From NCBI RefSeq assembly GCF_051014445.1, contig NC_135137.1:28149501-28213500 (forward strand): a DNA stretch of 64,000 nt, given 5' to 3'. A program made the translations under genes and the position numbers. This document shows positions 11,628-22,500 of this stretch, in pieces (the stretch's first letter is position 1; the number at the start of each line of letters is the position of its first letter). This stretch comes from Colletes latitarsis. Its lineage: Eukaryota; Arthropoda; Insecta; Hymenoptera; Colletidae. A model generated the notes under the pieces. That model did no database searches, had not been told where the DNA came from, and was given only the letters and a program-made list of their open reading frames with translations.

Positions 11628-12973
11628 TTCAATATTAAACCTACCGACACTTCATGTGTACTCATTTCTACCATAATTGGTAAAATGGCCAGTCTTTCTT
11701 TTCCCCTTTTACGAGACAATGTACTTCTAATTTTTGCATTTTATGTATAGGAAGTTGTGTTTCGAAGTTTATTTGTAAGATATAAAGCATGCATTTTAAA
11801 AATCTGAACAAAAATATACAATATTTATACTCTAAATGTGCATACATAGTACTTTAACTTCATAGGGAGAATTTACAAACTACGTCGAAATTCTTTAATT
11901 TTTAACGAATAGAGGATGAAGAGTCCTTTAAAATGAAATTTGTTTCAAATCGATAGCGTAATTAGTTCCGGAGATATAACGATTTTTGTTTCAAGTCGAT
12001 AGAGTAGCTAGTTCCGGAGATATAAAGGTTCTCGAGGCGTTTGTTTACTTTTCAGTGTTTACGTCGCGAGGTCATTGGCCGCACTTGCACGTAGTAAATA
12101 GTAAACATTACGTCACTCGGTCACGACTGTCACTACTCACGTGCGAGAGGGAGAGAAAGAAAGAAGTGTTAGATGGAAACAGAGATAGTTGAATTTTTAA
12201 AATTATCTTTTCATTTAAATTACGATATTTCCAAAATGGAAAGTCGAATCGACATAAACTAAAAACCATTTTCAACGGGAGGCCTTTACCACTTTTAACA
12301 GTGGCTTAATTATGGAAAAAACATTAGTAGTTTTGGAAATTTTAAAAACAGTCGTTTGATCAGTCGTGAAACCTGTAATGATTATAATTACAATAAATAT
12401 GATTCAATCATAAATATCACAAAAAATTTATGGGATAAATTAGCCCGACGAATTAAAGAAACGGCAACAACTACGAAGAAAATTCTAAAACAGCAATTAA
12501 AAAATGAACGAAGTAATATTGGAACAAAAAAAATGATTTAAAATATGTCATAACATCATATGAATGATCTCTTTCAATCATATGTTTGAAAGAGATCATT
12601 CACCAAAAGTGAAACCTGATAAAATATTTCTAATACGCCTTGTTAGACTGTTCTATGATAGTGAATCTGAAGATTCTCCCCTTTCATATTTGCTATATAT
12701 TTCCTATTTACATCAGAAGCTAACCAGAATTTTATACCAAATTTTGTGACTTTTTACAAAAAAATATAAATCGTTCGTGGTAAGCAAGACAGACTACATA
12801 TTTTTCTCAAAAAACAAACAGTAAAATAGAAGCGAATATTGAAAAATTAATTGTACGTATACAATAAAAACAGTCGTGAAGTAAAATGGCGCTAAAATAA
12901 TAATTTATGTTAGAAATTCTAAATGAAATTTAAAAAACGGTAATTTTACTGGTCACTATGGATTTAGTGTTAA
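11628..12973. mobile_element. piggyBac-like element, about 1.35 kb, decayed
   Basis: The right end reads TTTAGTGTTAA (inverted TTAACACTAAA). The left end, TTCAATATTAAACCTACC, aligns with one indel to the inverted right end of a relative at 58664-58981 (TTAACATTAAATCTACC). The outer modules (11640-11790 and about 12810-12973) are both found in that relative, directly joined. The middle kilobase holds two decayed frames (12356-12541 and 12564-12749) that I cannot match to a transposase. It also holds a 46-bp direct duplication at 11941-12027 (core TAGTTCCGGAGATATAA) and a CpG-rich patch at 12010-12180, possibly a nested insertion. The piggyBac assignment rests on termini, not on protein. Confidence 0.5.
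12562..12601. repeat. Perfect 16-bp hairpin
   Basis: GAATGATCTCTTTCAA at 12562-12577 and its exact reverse complement at 12586-12601, with an 8-nt loop. It lies inside the piggyBac-like element. There is no T-run after it, so it is not a terminator-like signal. Confidence 0.7.
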
Positions 12974-15900
12974 ATTACTCTTCCACAAATATGAAAAAAA
13001 TAATGGATTGTTTATTTCGATAAGTCCAATAAATCTTATTTTGTACATGAAACAAAACCTAGAACCGTAAAATTCTTAGCATGATTTCTCAGAAACTGTT
13101 CACACAATGTTTTGCTTGGAAAGTAGTCAGTTGGCTGGAGTTCTTGTGCTAACTGCAGACGATAAGGTTAAAACTGCTGGCTATGGAAGATATACTACAC
13201 CGTGCTTTGCGAAATTCTACTACACGTCAATATTCACCAAATGTTTTTTGTAGGATTTGCAGTAATTTTATAAAGTATAGTCTTTTTTGTCTAATGCGTA
13301 GAAACATGGTTTCTTATTCACCCTCGATCGTTTGCATGAGCGTTAAATGTACAAATTCTTTTACTTGAATATTCTTTCCTGTTAGGACAAAAAAATAGAT
13401 TGCTTTTTTACATTTTCAGTAATATATAATGATTGCAATTGAACGGTAATTACCGTGCGTTATATGTAATCAAATTACATTTCCCCAACTCTGAAATGAG
13501 ATTCGAAACACATTTTTCTCGAAACAACGTTTATCAAACTGGTTGACATAATTTCTTATAAACCAATGAGCTGATTAACTTTAAATTATACATCTCTATC
13601 ATCTTTACCAAAATTATAAAAATAGTAACAATATTTCCACGTCTTACAACAGATTAAACTAAACATATTTTATTTGAATTGAAATTTTTTCCTTGAATTG
13701 AAATGTGAATATTTTTCATTCAATTTTTATTAAAGTCCATTCACTTTTCATATAATTATATAATTTCTAACAATACGTATTCGATAGAAAGTTAAAAAAG
13801 GAAGTCTTCTTTCATACGTCGTTCAGAATATTCAAACTTTAGGGGGTTGATATATTTACGATAATTACTATATGTTTCTACAATATTATTCACTTGCTTT
13901 TTATGTAGATTTATAAAATGTTACAAATATTTATAGATGAATATATCAATATTTATCGTACATTCCATTTAGCTATGTATTTTCTCTATGATATTTCAAA
14001 CCATGACCACGATCGTGAAAATATAAAATGAACAGTAAAACGACGATTCACGATTAACTAAAAAAAGAATCATCGTTGCAGACAAGTAATGTTGCTGCCA
14101 GTTTAATGCTTGAACACGTTGGATCAAGGTGAGACAAAGCTAATTTAATGGGTATTCCGATTGATGCGCGTGCTTTAATGCTTCCTGCGAGGTGCGCGAG
14201 TGGTTCGTTGCATTTTGATGAATATTAATGACTATCGGAACTGTCTATACGATGTAAAAATAGATCAGTTCCACGAAGATTTATATCTTCGGTACACCTA
14301 TTGGTCGTCCTTGCGAATTTAAAAAATGGAATATTCATAATTTCAATCATTATGATTTATAGCCTTGGATTAATTATACTCTCAACGCGATGAACATGTT
14401 CGAAATATTAATAATCAATTTTCACAGTCTAGAACGATTTCCATAAGTTAGTTTAACCGTTAGACCGATTTTTAATACCCTTAAAAAATGGAGAAATTAT
14501 TTTTATAGTACAAAGCTGATATAGTGTGAATATAAAAATATTTAAAAAAAATGCATTTTGTAAAATAACGAATTGAATCGAATTATGTGTAACGTAAAAG
14601 TATTTTTTCAGTAATTATTACCGGTTATGATTGAATCGACGATATATCTATAGATAGAAAATGGTTTCGTTTGTTAAATTTTGGTTAGGCTTTCACTCTT
14701 TATGTAGACATTTTATTTTTATTTTTATTTAGTGAATAAAATTGTTAAATACAAAATTTAAATAAGTAATAAGAATGTATTATTCCGTTACTCATATTTT
14801 ATTACAATAAATTTATATATTTATGTAGAATTAAACTTTTATAAAATTTTCAAATCATCAAAACTTTACGCTTTAAGTTTTATTTTCATATAAAATGAAG
14901 TCATTAAATTTCCCTTATAAGCTACTGCAATAATTATAATTATTACTGAGTAATTTTTAATTCAATTTTATTACCTTAATATTAATTGGAAAGAAAATTC
15001 ATAAAAGATAGGACACTGCAATTAATTTAATTGAAATCACGAGTATCTATAATTTGACTGTGAAAAATATACCGAATATTTTAGGTAATCAAAGTAGGGA
15101 AATAAAAGGTTCTATCTAATTACACATACAGTATACGTATAACAGCATGCTTTAAGCTAAAGCAGCATGATCTCTTTAAACGACGACAGCATGTAAATGA
15201 TAAGAGTCATTAAATTCTTAAGGCACTCAGCAATCCAATTATACTTATGAACTCCCGGCGAGATGTCGACACTTTACGCTCAATTTACTTCGTGTTCTGA
15301 TTATGTACATTTGAACATAAATGTTTTCATGTCACATCCGATAAAGACGAACGATTAAATCACGCTTAAACAAATTTCACTGTTCAAATGTCTTTTTAAA
15401 TTAGGGTCACGCAGTTTATTATTATCTGAATAGTGGGTGTTCCGTAATCTGTGGCCAATTTTAGAGTCTGTTTAAGAGATAAAAATAACGAATGAACTTA
15501 CTATAAACATTTAGAATCGTAATTAAATATCACCACGAATAAATCGATAACAAAATATTTAAATATTATCTAACTTTTTTGTATTTAAAAATTTAATAAT
15601 TGTAAGACATTCGAGCGGTAATGTGTGTTTATTAAAATTTTTTTCGTTACTTTTAATACATTCGCTATTGAAACGTAGGTTACCTTTTGTGGAACATATT
15701 TTACGTGTTTTCAACTTTTTGTGTATATTGTTCAAAGTCGTGCAGATTTCGTATTTGCAATATGAGCTAGCATTTTTTAAAAACTATATACAAAATACAA
15801 GCAAATTAAACAGCTATCAAGATATTGTATACTTAATTCGAGTAATTTATTCTTTAAATTATTTCAAATAATGTATAGTTAATATTGCTTTTATTAAAAT

Positions 15901-17090
15901 GTTGGAGAAGTTATTTATTACAGTAGGGATATACACAAGACGTAATTCCTTTTGTGTATCTAAAGCCAGTAATTTATATAATCAAAAAATATTCGAGTCC
16001 TTTTTGGTACAATGAAATGTTTAAAAATTGTAATATAATATAAATATTAAGAATGAGTAAATAAGAAAAATTAATTTAAAGAAAAACATCTTTAAATCTT
16101 TAAATTTCTTTGATTTAAAAAAGAAATAGAAAATATTCTATTTTTAGCTAGTTATTAAACTAGAGTAAAATTAAGTGTAAGAAAAAATGAAGATGATTGT
16201 TAAGTTTATAAAAAATTAAGAGTTGCAGCAAGTAAATTAATTGTAAAGAAACGTGTAAATTGATTATACATGGAAATACGTGTCTGTAAAATTGACGTTG
16301 GATTTGCGAATTCAGAAATTATTTGAGAACAGGAGAAGAAAAATTTCTCACGTTCGTCTGATATATGCACTTGACTAATCCCACTTTAGGGACATGTTAG
16401 ACTCTTGAGAAATGTACGTCTTCGTTTCTGTAGTTTAGAGAAGGTTCTTCTTCAGAATTTGTCTTTGAGTGTTTATGGACTGCGTCACGTCCCGAGAAGT
16501 GGTTGAAATGTACGATTCTAAGTGCAATATTTCTGGATGTACGCCAGAACGTTCGAAAGTCTATACAAGAGCCCATTTTGGCATCTCGGTAAACAAATAT
16601 GGAACGCCCTTTCAAATCTCTACGAACTCAAGTTTCGCTTCAATTCTAATACATCGAACTACTTTCTACGTTAAAGAGAATTACTTCGACTTTTAACAAT
16701 TTCTATTTGCGTATAACATAAATCCAAATGCAGAATCTTTGTACTCTGTGATAAAATGTAGTTAATGATTTAGAAATTAATATGGTAGAATCTCTATAAA
16801 ATATGTATGTGTATTCGAGTAAGATAATCTTTTGATAACGCAAGAATCACTGCTGCAATGTTAAAACAACTATATTGTGTTCCAACATTAATGACACGAG
16901 ACTGATAAATCATTGATATCTCACATACTTTTAGTTTTATTTAAAAAAAACTTTTGTAGCACTCTTAATGAAAAATCCATCTTGGAAAATGCAAATTAAA
17001 GTACAGATACAGTTTTCTAAAGCGACTTTAAGGTTTCTTACATTTAGTCATTTCAAATTACTAGTTCGATATAAAGTTTATAACGCTTGA
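12974..17090. other. AT-rich non-coding DNA, nothing recognised
   Basis: Four kilobases without a supported gene, RNA or transposon boundary. The frames at 13183-13368, 15623-15871, 16397-16615 and 16469-16696 are short, lack recognisable motifs and have no splice context. Confidence 0.4.
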
Positions 17091-17559
17091 ACGAAATTAA
17101 AATAAACATGCCATAAGCAATATCGTAATGAAAACAATTTTAAAAAGTAATTGTTGATAGAATTCTACCATTAATTCGAACAATCATCGTAAAACGAAAT
17201 GAATTGTTAGCATTTTGGTAAATCAATAACAGATAGTATAAGTTACGTTTCTTTCATAATGTAATGCTGTAATGAAAACAATTTTAAAAAGTAATTGTTG
17301 ATAGAATTCTACCATTAATTCGAACAATCATCGTAAAACGAAATTTTTAGCATTTCGATAAATTAATAACATATAGTATGAGTTACGTTCCTTTCATAAT
17401 GTAATGAATAAATTGTATGAAATTAAAATAAATATGCAATAAGCAATATTGTAGTAAAAACAATTTTAAAAAGTAACTGTTGATAGAATTCTACCATTAA
17501 TTCGAACAATCATCGTAAAATAAAATGAATTGTTAGCATTTGGGTAAATTAATAATATA
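17090..17559. repeat. Low-copy tandem array, three units
   Basis: Units are recognised by TGAAAACAATTTTAAAAAGT at about 17129 and 17273, with a variant at 17455. The unit also contains TGTTGATAGAATTCTACCAT and ends near TTTCATAATGTAATG. Start-to-start offsets are about 144 and 182 bp; the second unit lacks about 38 bp. The array is interrupted by family A copy 3, and the end of the third unit resumes at 18728. Units are around 90 per cent alike by eye. Confidence 0.8.
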
Positions 17560-18727
17560 CAGGGTGTTCAGCCACCCCTGGGGGATTCTAGAGGCCAAAA
17601 TAAGACGAAAATCAAGAATACCAATTTATTGATGGAGGCTTCGTTAAAAAGTTATTAACAATTAAATTCAAAAATTTCAAATCGTTCTGGAAAAATTATT
17701 TTCGGTTGTGGGGCTGAATTACAATCATTTTTGATGAATACACATACTCCTGAAATCCTACCCACTTTCGAGAAAAAAATTCGAGTAGGTACAGAAATTT
17801 TTAGACGAAATTAAAAAATTTCAAATCATACTAAAAAAAATTATATTTAGTTACAGTGGGCAATTACAATCATTTTTGGTCATTATACATACCCCCAAAA
17901 TCCTACACATTTTCGAGAAAAAAATTGTTTACCGAAAATATAATCTCTGACCAGAAATGTTTGCCCGAATTTTCATGCGAATCTTTAAAACGTCATAACT
18001 TCTGAACGGATTGGGCGATTTTAATGTTTAAAAAAGCAAACGACGCGTATTTTAGTGTACAATATGCAAAATTCTAAAAATATTCGAAAAGTTGTTCCTT
18101 GACCCCCCAAAATGAGAAAAACCCCATAAAAATGGTCCAATTTTCAAACAGCCATAACTCCTACGATAGTGAATATATTTGAATGAAACTTTTTTCTGAA
18201 GTAGAGCTCATTGGTACCTATAAAAATGTATTAGACAACTTTTCTGTAGGGCGTCGAATAAAATTATCAAAAATGAAAAACTAATTTTTAAGAAAAATCG
18301 ACAAGGGGTAGGTGCCTAAATTTTTCGACGAAAAAAAAAAATTTCAAATCGTTCTGAAAAAATTATTTTCGGTTGCGGGGGCCAATTAGAATCACTTTTA
18401 GTCATTAGACCTACCGTCGAAATTCTACCTACTTTCGAGGAAAAAATTCGTGAAGGTGTGAAATTTTTCGACGGAAAAATAAAATTTCAAATAGTTTTGG
18501 AAAAATTATTTTCGGTTGCGGGGTTCAATTATAATAATTTTTGGTCGTTATACATACCTTAGAAATCCTAACAATTTTCGAGAAAAAAATTCAGTACGGG
18601 CGGAACTTTAAACGTTAATAACTTTTTAACGAAGCCTCCATCAACAAATTAGTATTCTTGATTTTCGTCTTATTTAACCTCTAGAATCTCCCATTAAAAT
18701 TTTCCCCAAGGGTAGCCGAACACCCTA
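17560..18727 (+). mobile_element. Long-TIR element family A, copy 3
   Basis: Longest copy, 1168 bp, ends CAGGGTGTTCAGCCACC and GTAGCCGAACACCCTA. It carries four internal modules (near 17665, 17815, 18340 and 18480) instead of the usual three. It is inserted into the third unit of the 17.1-kb tandem array. Comparison with the uninterrupted second unit (AATAACATATAGTATGAG) shows that only the dinucleotide TA was duplicated at insertion. The interior has no transposase frame. Confidence 0.88.
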
Positions 18728-18800
18728 TATAGTATGAATTACATTTTTTTCATAATGTAATGAATGAATTCATTGTTTCATTTTATAATTTACATCGCTC
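18728..18800. repeat. Remainder of the interrupted tandem unit
   Basis: TATAGTATGAATTAC..TTTCATAATGTAATGAAT continues the 17.1-kb tandem unit on the far side of the family A insertion. Confidence 0.75.
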
Positions 18801-18903
18801 CAATGTTAATTCGTTTTTATTTCACGTTCGTTAAGAAGAATCAATTCATCGAGTATACCTATCATACATTCGTTTCTTCCATGTTTATGTACGGAGCAGA
18901 TCG

Positions 18904-19107
18904 TTAACCCTTTGCACTCGAAAACTTTTCTTCGACCACGTACCATTGACTCGAACAAACTTTCTTAAGAAATAGATAGTAAATACTCCAAGCAAACATA
19001 TCTTTTTTTACATTCTTTGTGTATATATTTGGTCCTGTATAATCACTCTAAAAAAAATAATGTCGTTGTGTTCCCTCAGAGGGTAACAGCCAAATACAAA
19101 GGATTAA
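18904..19107. mobile_element. TTAA-type MITE, 204 bp
   Basis: The left end is TTAA then CCCTTTGCACTCG; the right end is CAAATACAAAGGA then TTAA. The termini are imperfect inverted repeats of about 13 bp and TTAA lies at both edges, as for piggyBac-mobilised elements. The interior is non-coding and AT-rich. Confidence 0.62.
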
Positions 19108-19651
19108 TTTACTTTCCAACACGACTTTAGTTAAAAGTAGAGCGAGTCACTGGATCATAGAATTTTTTATTTAACGCGTAATAAATAATAAGATTTTGCT
19201 CATCTCTGGACGCGTAGAAGTCGAAAGCCAGTTGAGCCACGCGGCGAAAAAAGTTGGGAAACACTGACGTAGGAAGTGTACACGGTGTCGTACGCGTACG
19301 TGGCGGAATACACGACGAGACGTCATTAAGATTCCGTGCATCGATCTCAAAAGCGACGTGCATTTGTCTCGGAAGCGGGAAGAAGAAGAAAGGGCGCGGA
19401 CAGGTCGTCGTGGACGAGCAGAACGCTGTTCTTCGTTTACAATCGAAGAATGGGCCGGGGCCGTTGCTGCTCTTGAAAACAGCTGTAACGACCCGTGGAC
19501 AGGTTTAATATGCGTACAAAGTGACTCGAAAAGGGAAAAGGGGAAAAGAAGACGTGCGTTTACGTTAACAGTACAGTTAGGAAGCGCTTCCCCGACTTTT
19601 CGAAAAGTACTGTTACCTAGGTCCTTCGCCAGGCTATTCTTTCTCTCTCAT
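19108..19651. other. CpG-rich segment, no gene assigned
   Basis: About 19200-19620 is rich in CG and purines (for example GGAAGAAGAAGAAAGGGCGC). Overlapping frames of 78-123 codons exist on both strands, including 19358-19729 on +, but none shows a known domain and the + frame runs into the neighbouring tandem array. It could be an exon or regulatory island; sequence alone does not decide. Confidence 0.3.
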
Positions 19652-20008
19652 TTCCTATTCCAACGTCCAAAAACTCATTTAAAAAATCAGAAATGCGCAC
19701 ATCTTCCTCACATTTATTCCAGTTTATAGTAATTTCTTAGAAATTCGATTTTCGTTGTTGAGAAATTTTATATTCCAAAATAAAAATTCTAAAAATTCAT
19801 TTAAAAAATCAGAAATGTGCATATCTTCCTCACATTTATTCCAGTTTATTCTAATTTTTTAGAAATTCGATTTTTGTTGTTGAGAAATTTCCTATTCCAA
19901 CGTCCAAAAACTCATTTAAAAAATCAGAAATGCGCACATCTTCCTCACATTTATTCCAGTCTATAGTAATTTCTTAGAAATTCGATTTTCGTTGTTCAGA
20001 TATTTCAT
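19652..20008. repeat. Tandem array, three units of about 115-122 bp
   Basis: Units begin at about 19652, 19766 and 19889. Each contains TTTAAAAAATCAGAAATG, TCTTCCTCACATTTATTCCA and AGAAATTCGATTTT.GTTGTT. The first and third units are nearly identical while the middle one is more diverged, which suggests recent copying of the outer pair or gene conversion. Confidence 0.85.
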
Positions 20009-20121
20009 TAGAGATTTGCTATTTTCAGGTGGAAGGTTATGCTTTCTTTTTTAAATCAATAAAAAAGACAGACATGAATTTTAAAAAATGATTAGACACG
20101 TGTATAGATCAATAACAGAAT

Positions 20122-20648
20122 GAGGAATAAAAATTCATGGAAATGATCAAAGACCTGTTTCTTTACTTACATAAATATTTAATCCTCGCATTTTAAAAGT
20201 AGAACAAGAATTTACATTTCAAATAAGTAACTAATTATTTGTGTTTACGATTCTATAAAAGTTACAGTAAAATTTAAATGACGACGAAATAATAGAACGA
20301 GAAATAAAAATTCATGGAAAATGATCAAAGACCTGTTTCTTTACTTACATACATAGTTAATCCTTGCATTTTAAAAGTAGAATAAGAATTTACATTTCAA
20401 ATAAGTAACTAATTATTTATGTTTACGATTCTATAAAAACTACAGTAAAATTTAAATGGCGACGAAATAGTAGAACGAGGAATAGAAATTCATGGAAAAT
20501 GATCAAAGAGCTGCTTTTTTACTTACATAAATATTTAATCCTCGCATTTTAAAAGTAGAACAAGAATTTACATTTCAAATAAGTAACTAATTATTCGTGT
20601 TTACGATTCTATAAAAGCTGCAGTAAAATTTAAAAGGCGACGAAATAA
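20122..20648. repeat. Tandem array, three units of about 178 bp
   Basis: Unit starts at about 20122, 20299 and 20477, each reading GA(G/A)AATA.AAATTCATGG. Shared blocks include ATGATCAAAGA.CTG.TT, TTACATTTCAAATAAGTAAC and TGTTTACGATTCTATAAAA. Unit length is constant and identity is high. It lies only about 115 bp after a different array, so the two arose independently. Confidence 0.88.
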
Positions 20649-21566
20649 GGCAATTACTAGTTTCGTACAGTTTGTGGCCTGTTTGACCCTTCCATTATTC
20701 TTTGTTCTTTTTATTATGCGAAGTTTTGTCACTCGTGTACTATTTATATCTTGGAGCTTTTTTCGATACCGCAGAACAACAAAATATCTGAAAGATGAAA
20801 TAATTAACCATCCTTCCTTATTTTTAAAAATAATAACAGCTTAAAATTGTATACCTTTTATTTGTTTGGAGTCTGGAAAATTGTGACTGACATAATAAAT
20901 AATTTTGTCTTTTTAAAAATACGTATACATATTTAAAATATATCTGTACACAAACGTAACCTCTTAGATAAATTTCGAAAAATCGTTTTGAAAAATTGCC
21001 TTTAAAATGTTATTAACCGCTGTAAAATTATTATCGGCGCCAAAACGAGTCATCGCGCCTGTCCTGAAGCATTTCAATTCGAATATTACTTTTGCATCGA
21101 CTTCGCGAATCGTCTTCGAAATTTGTCTTCGAAATCTGTCTTTTCTCTGCGAAATCCCCGACTGTTGCGTTAATCAGCGAGTCTTCCAGAGCCATTAAAA
21201 CGCATTCGTAATGAAGTTCGGGGTGGAATTGTATGGACGCGTGGAAAACAGCGTTCATAGGCCGTGGAACGTCTTGCTTATAACAATGGACATGTCGTGG
21301 TCGTTCGTTCCACTCGGTTTATCTTGCCTCACCGCGACACGTTCAATAACCTTCTGTCTAGTGAAAACTGAAAAACCACCGGTCGGGGAGACCACGTGAT
21401 CGCGCGCCACCAGAAAAGAATTACGACCGCAATCGCACGGTTTATGGTCGGCCGTACGACGTTTATGATTTACCAGAACCTGTGTGCAGAGCTACGAAGA
21501 CAAACACAACTTTGAAATTGGACGTGACGCGTGATTACTTCAATTACTACTCTTTCTTGCCTATGG
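20649..21566. other. Non-coding DNA, partly CpG-rich
   Basis: About 21030-21480 is CpG-rich with overlapping short frames on both strands (21007-21198, 21031-21258, 21211-21399) and no recognisable domain. No splice donor/acceptor pair was convincing. Confidence 0.3.
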
Positions 21567-22045
21567 TCCTGGTCCTCGAGTTCGAGACGAAGTCTTCATT
21601 ACTTTACTACGAAATCTAGGGACGAGTCTATTTGGGTTAAGTCTGGGTTAGGTATATTGAAGGATGAGTTACAGAATAAAATATGAAATTGACAATTGTC
21701 TTCTTTACTAAAGCAAAATATTCAAGACAGAGTTTACGGTAGGATTCTCTGATAATTTTCGTCATCCTGCTTCTCGAGTTCGAGATGAAGAAGTTTTCAT
21801 TACTTCAAAGCGAAATCTAGAGACGAGTTTATTTGGTTTAGAGCGATTAGCGATGCAAATAGGATGCTTGGAAACCGAGTTGCTGCTATAGGATATTAGT
21901 AAATTGAATGATGGGTTAAAAGAGACATTTTTCTTCTTCGAATAGATATGTGATTGTCAATTGCCTTCTTTACTAAAGCTAAATGATCCTTCAATTTTCA
22001 GGAGTGAATTTACAGTAGGATTTCTTGGTAATTTTTAGGTTCTGA
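21567..22045. repeat. Direct duplication, two units of 200-270 bp
   Basis: The block starting CTCGAGTTCGAGACGAAG (21575) recurs at 21773 as CTCGAGTTCGAGATGAAG, followed in both by CATTACTT and CGAAATCTAG.GACGAGT. Both end with GTAGGATT(C/T)..T..TAATTTT. The second unit has extra sequence in the middle. Divergence is moderate. Confidence 0.75.
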
Positions 22046-22358
22046 TGGTTCGTATTAAGCAAATGTTTCTACAGGATACGATTAAACAGAGTCCACAGTA
22101 CTCGTTGAAAGTAAAAAAACTAACTATCCTTCTCATGAAAGCAGAATTTACATCAGCATAATCGGTGGGTTTGTAAAGTTTAATTCATGCATGCACTCAT
22201 TTCAACATTCCTGCAGAATAAAATTAGACTGTAAGTTAATAAACGACATAAGAAAATGCTCATTATCTTGTATCAGATTAAATAAAGAGAAGCTAATGTG
22301 TTTATGGATGCAAAATTCAACGCTGAATTTACATTCTGAGTTTTTACAATCGGAACTG

Positions 22359-22500
22359 TTTCAAACGGAACATGAAAGTATTAATCGTCTTCCTTGGGAA
22401 AGTAGAACTTGTTGAAAGATATTTTTCTATTTCAAACGAGGCATGAAAAATTTAATCGTCTTTCTTATAAAAACAGAATTCTGTAGGACTGAATTTATAA
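22359..22500. repeat. Direct duplication, about 72-bp unit
   Basis: TTTCAAACG(G/A).(A/G)CATGAAA..TTAATCGTCTT occurs at 22359 and 22430, followed by a diverged AAA.(T/A)AGAA motif. A third, weaker match (CTCATGAAAGCAGAATTTAC) lies near 22134. Confidence 0.6.

Noticed and set aside
19358..19729. 123-codon + frame with an Arg/Glu-rich start
   Set aside because: It ends inside a tandem array and has no domain; composition explains its length.
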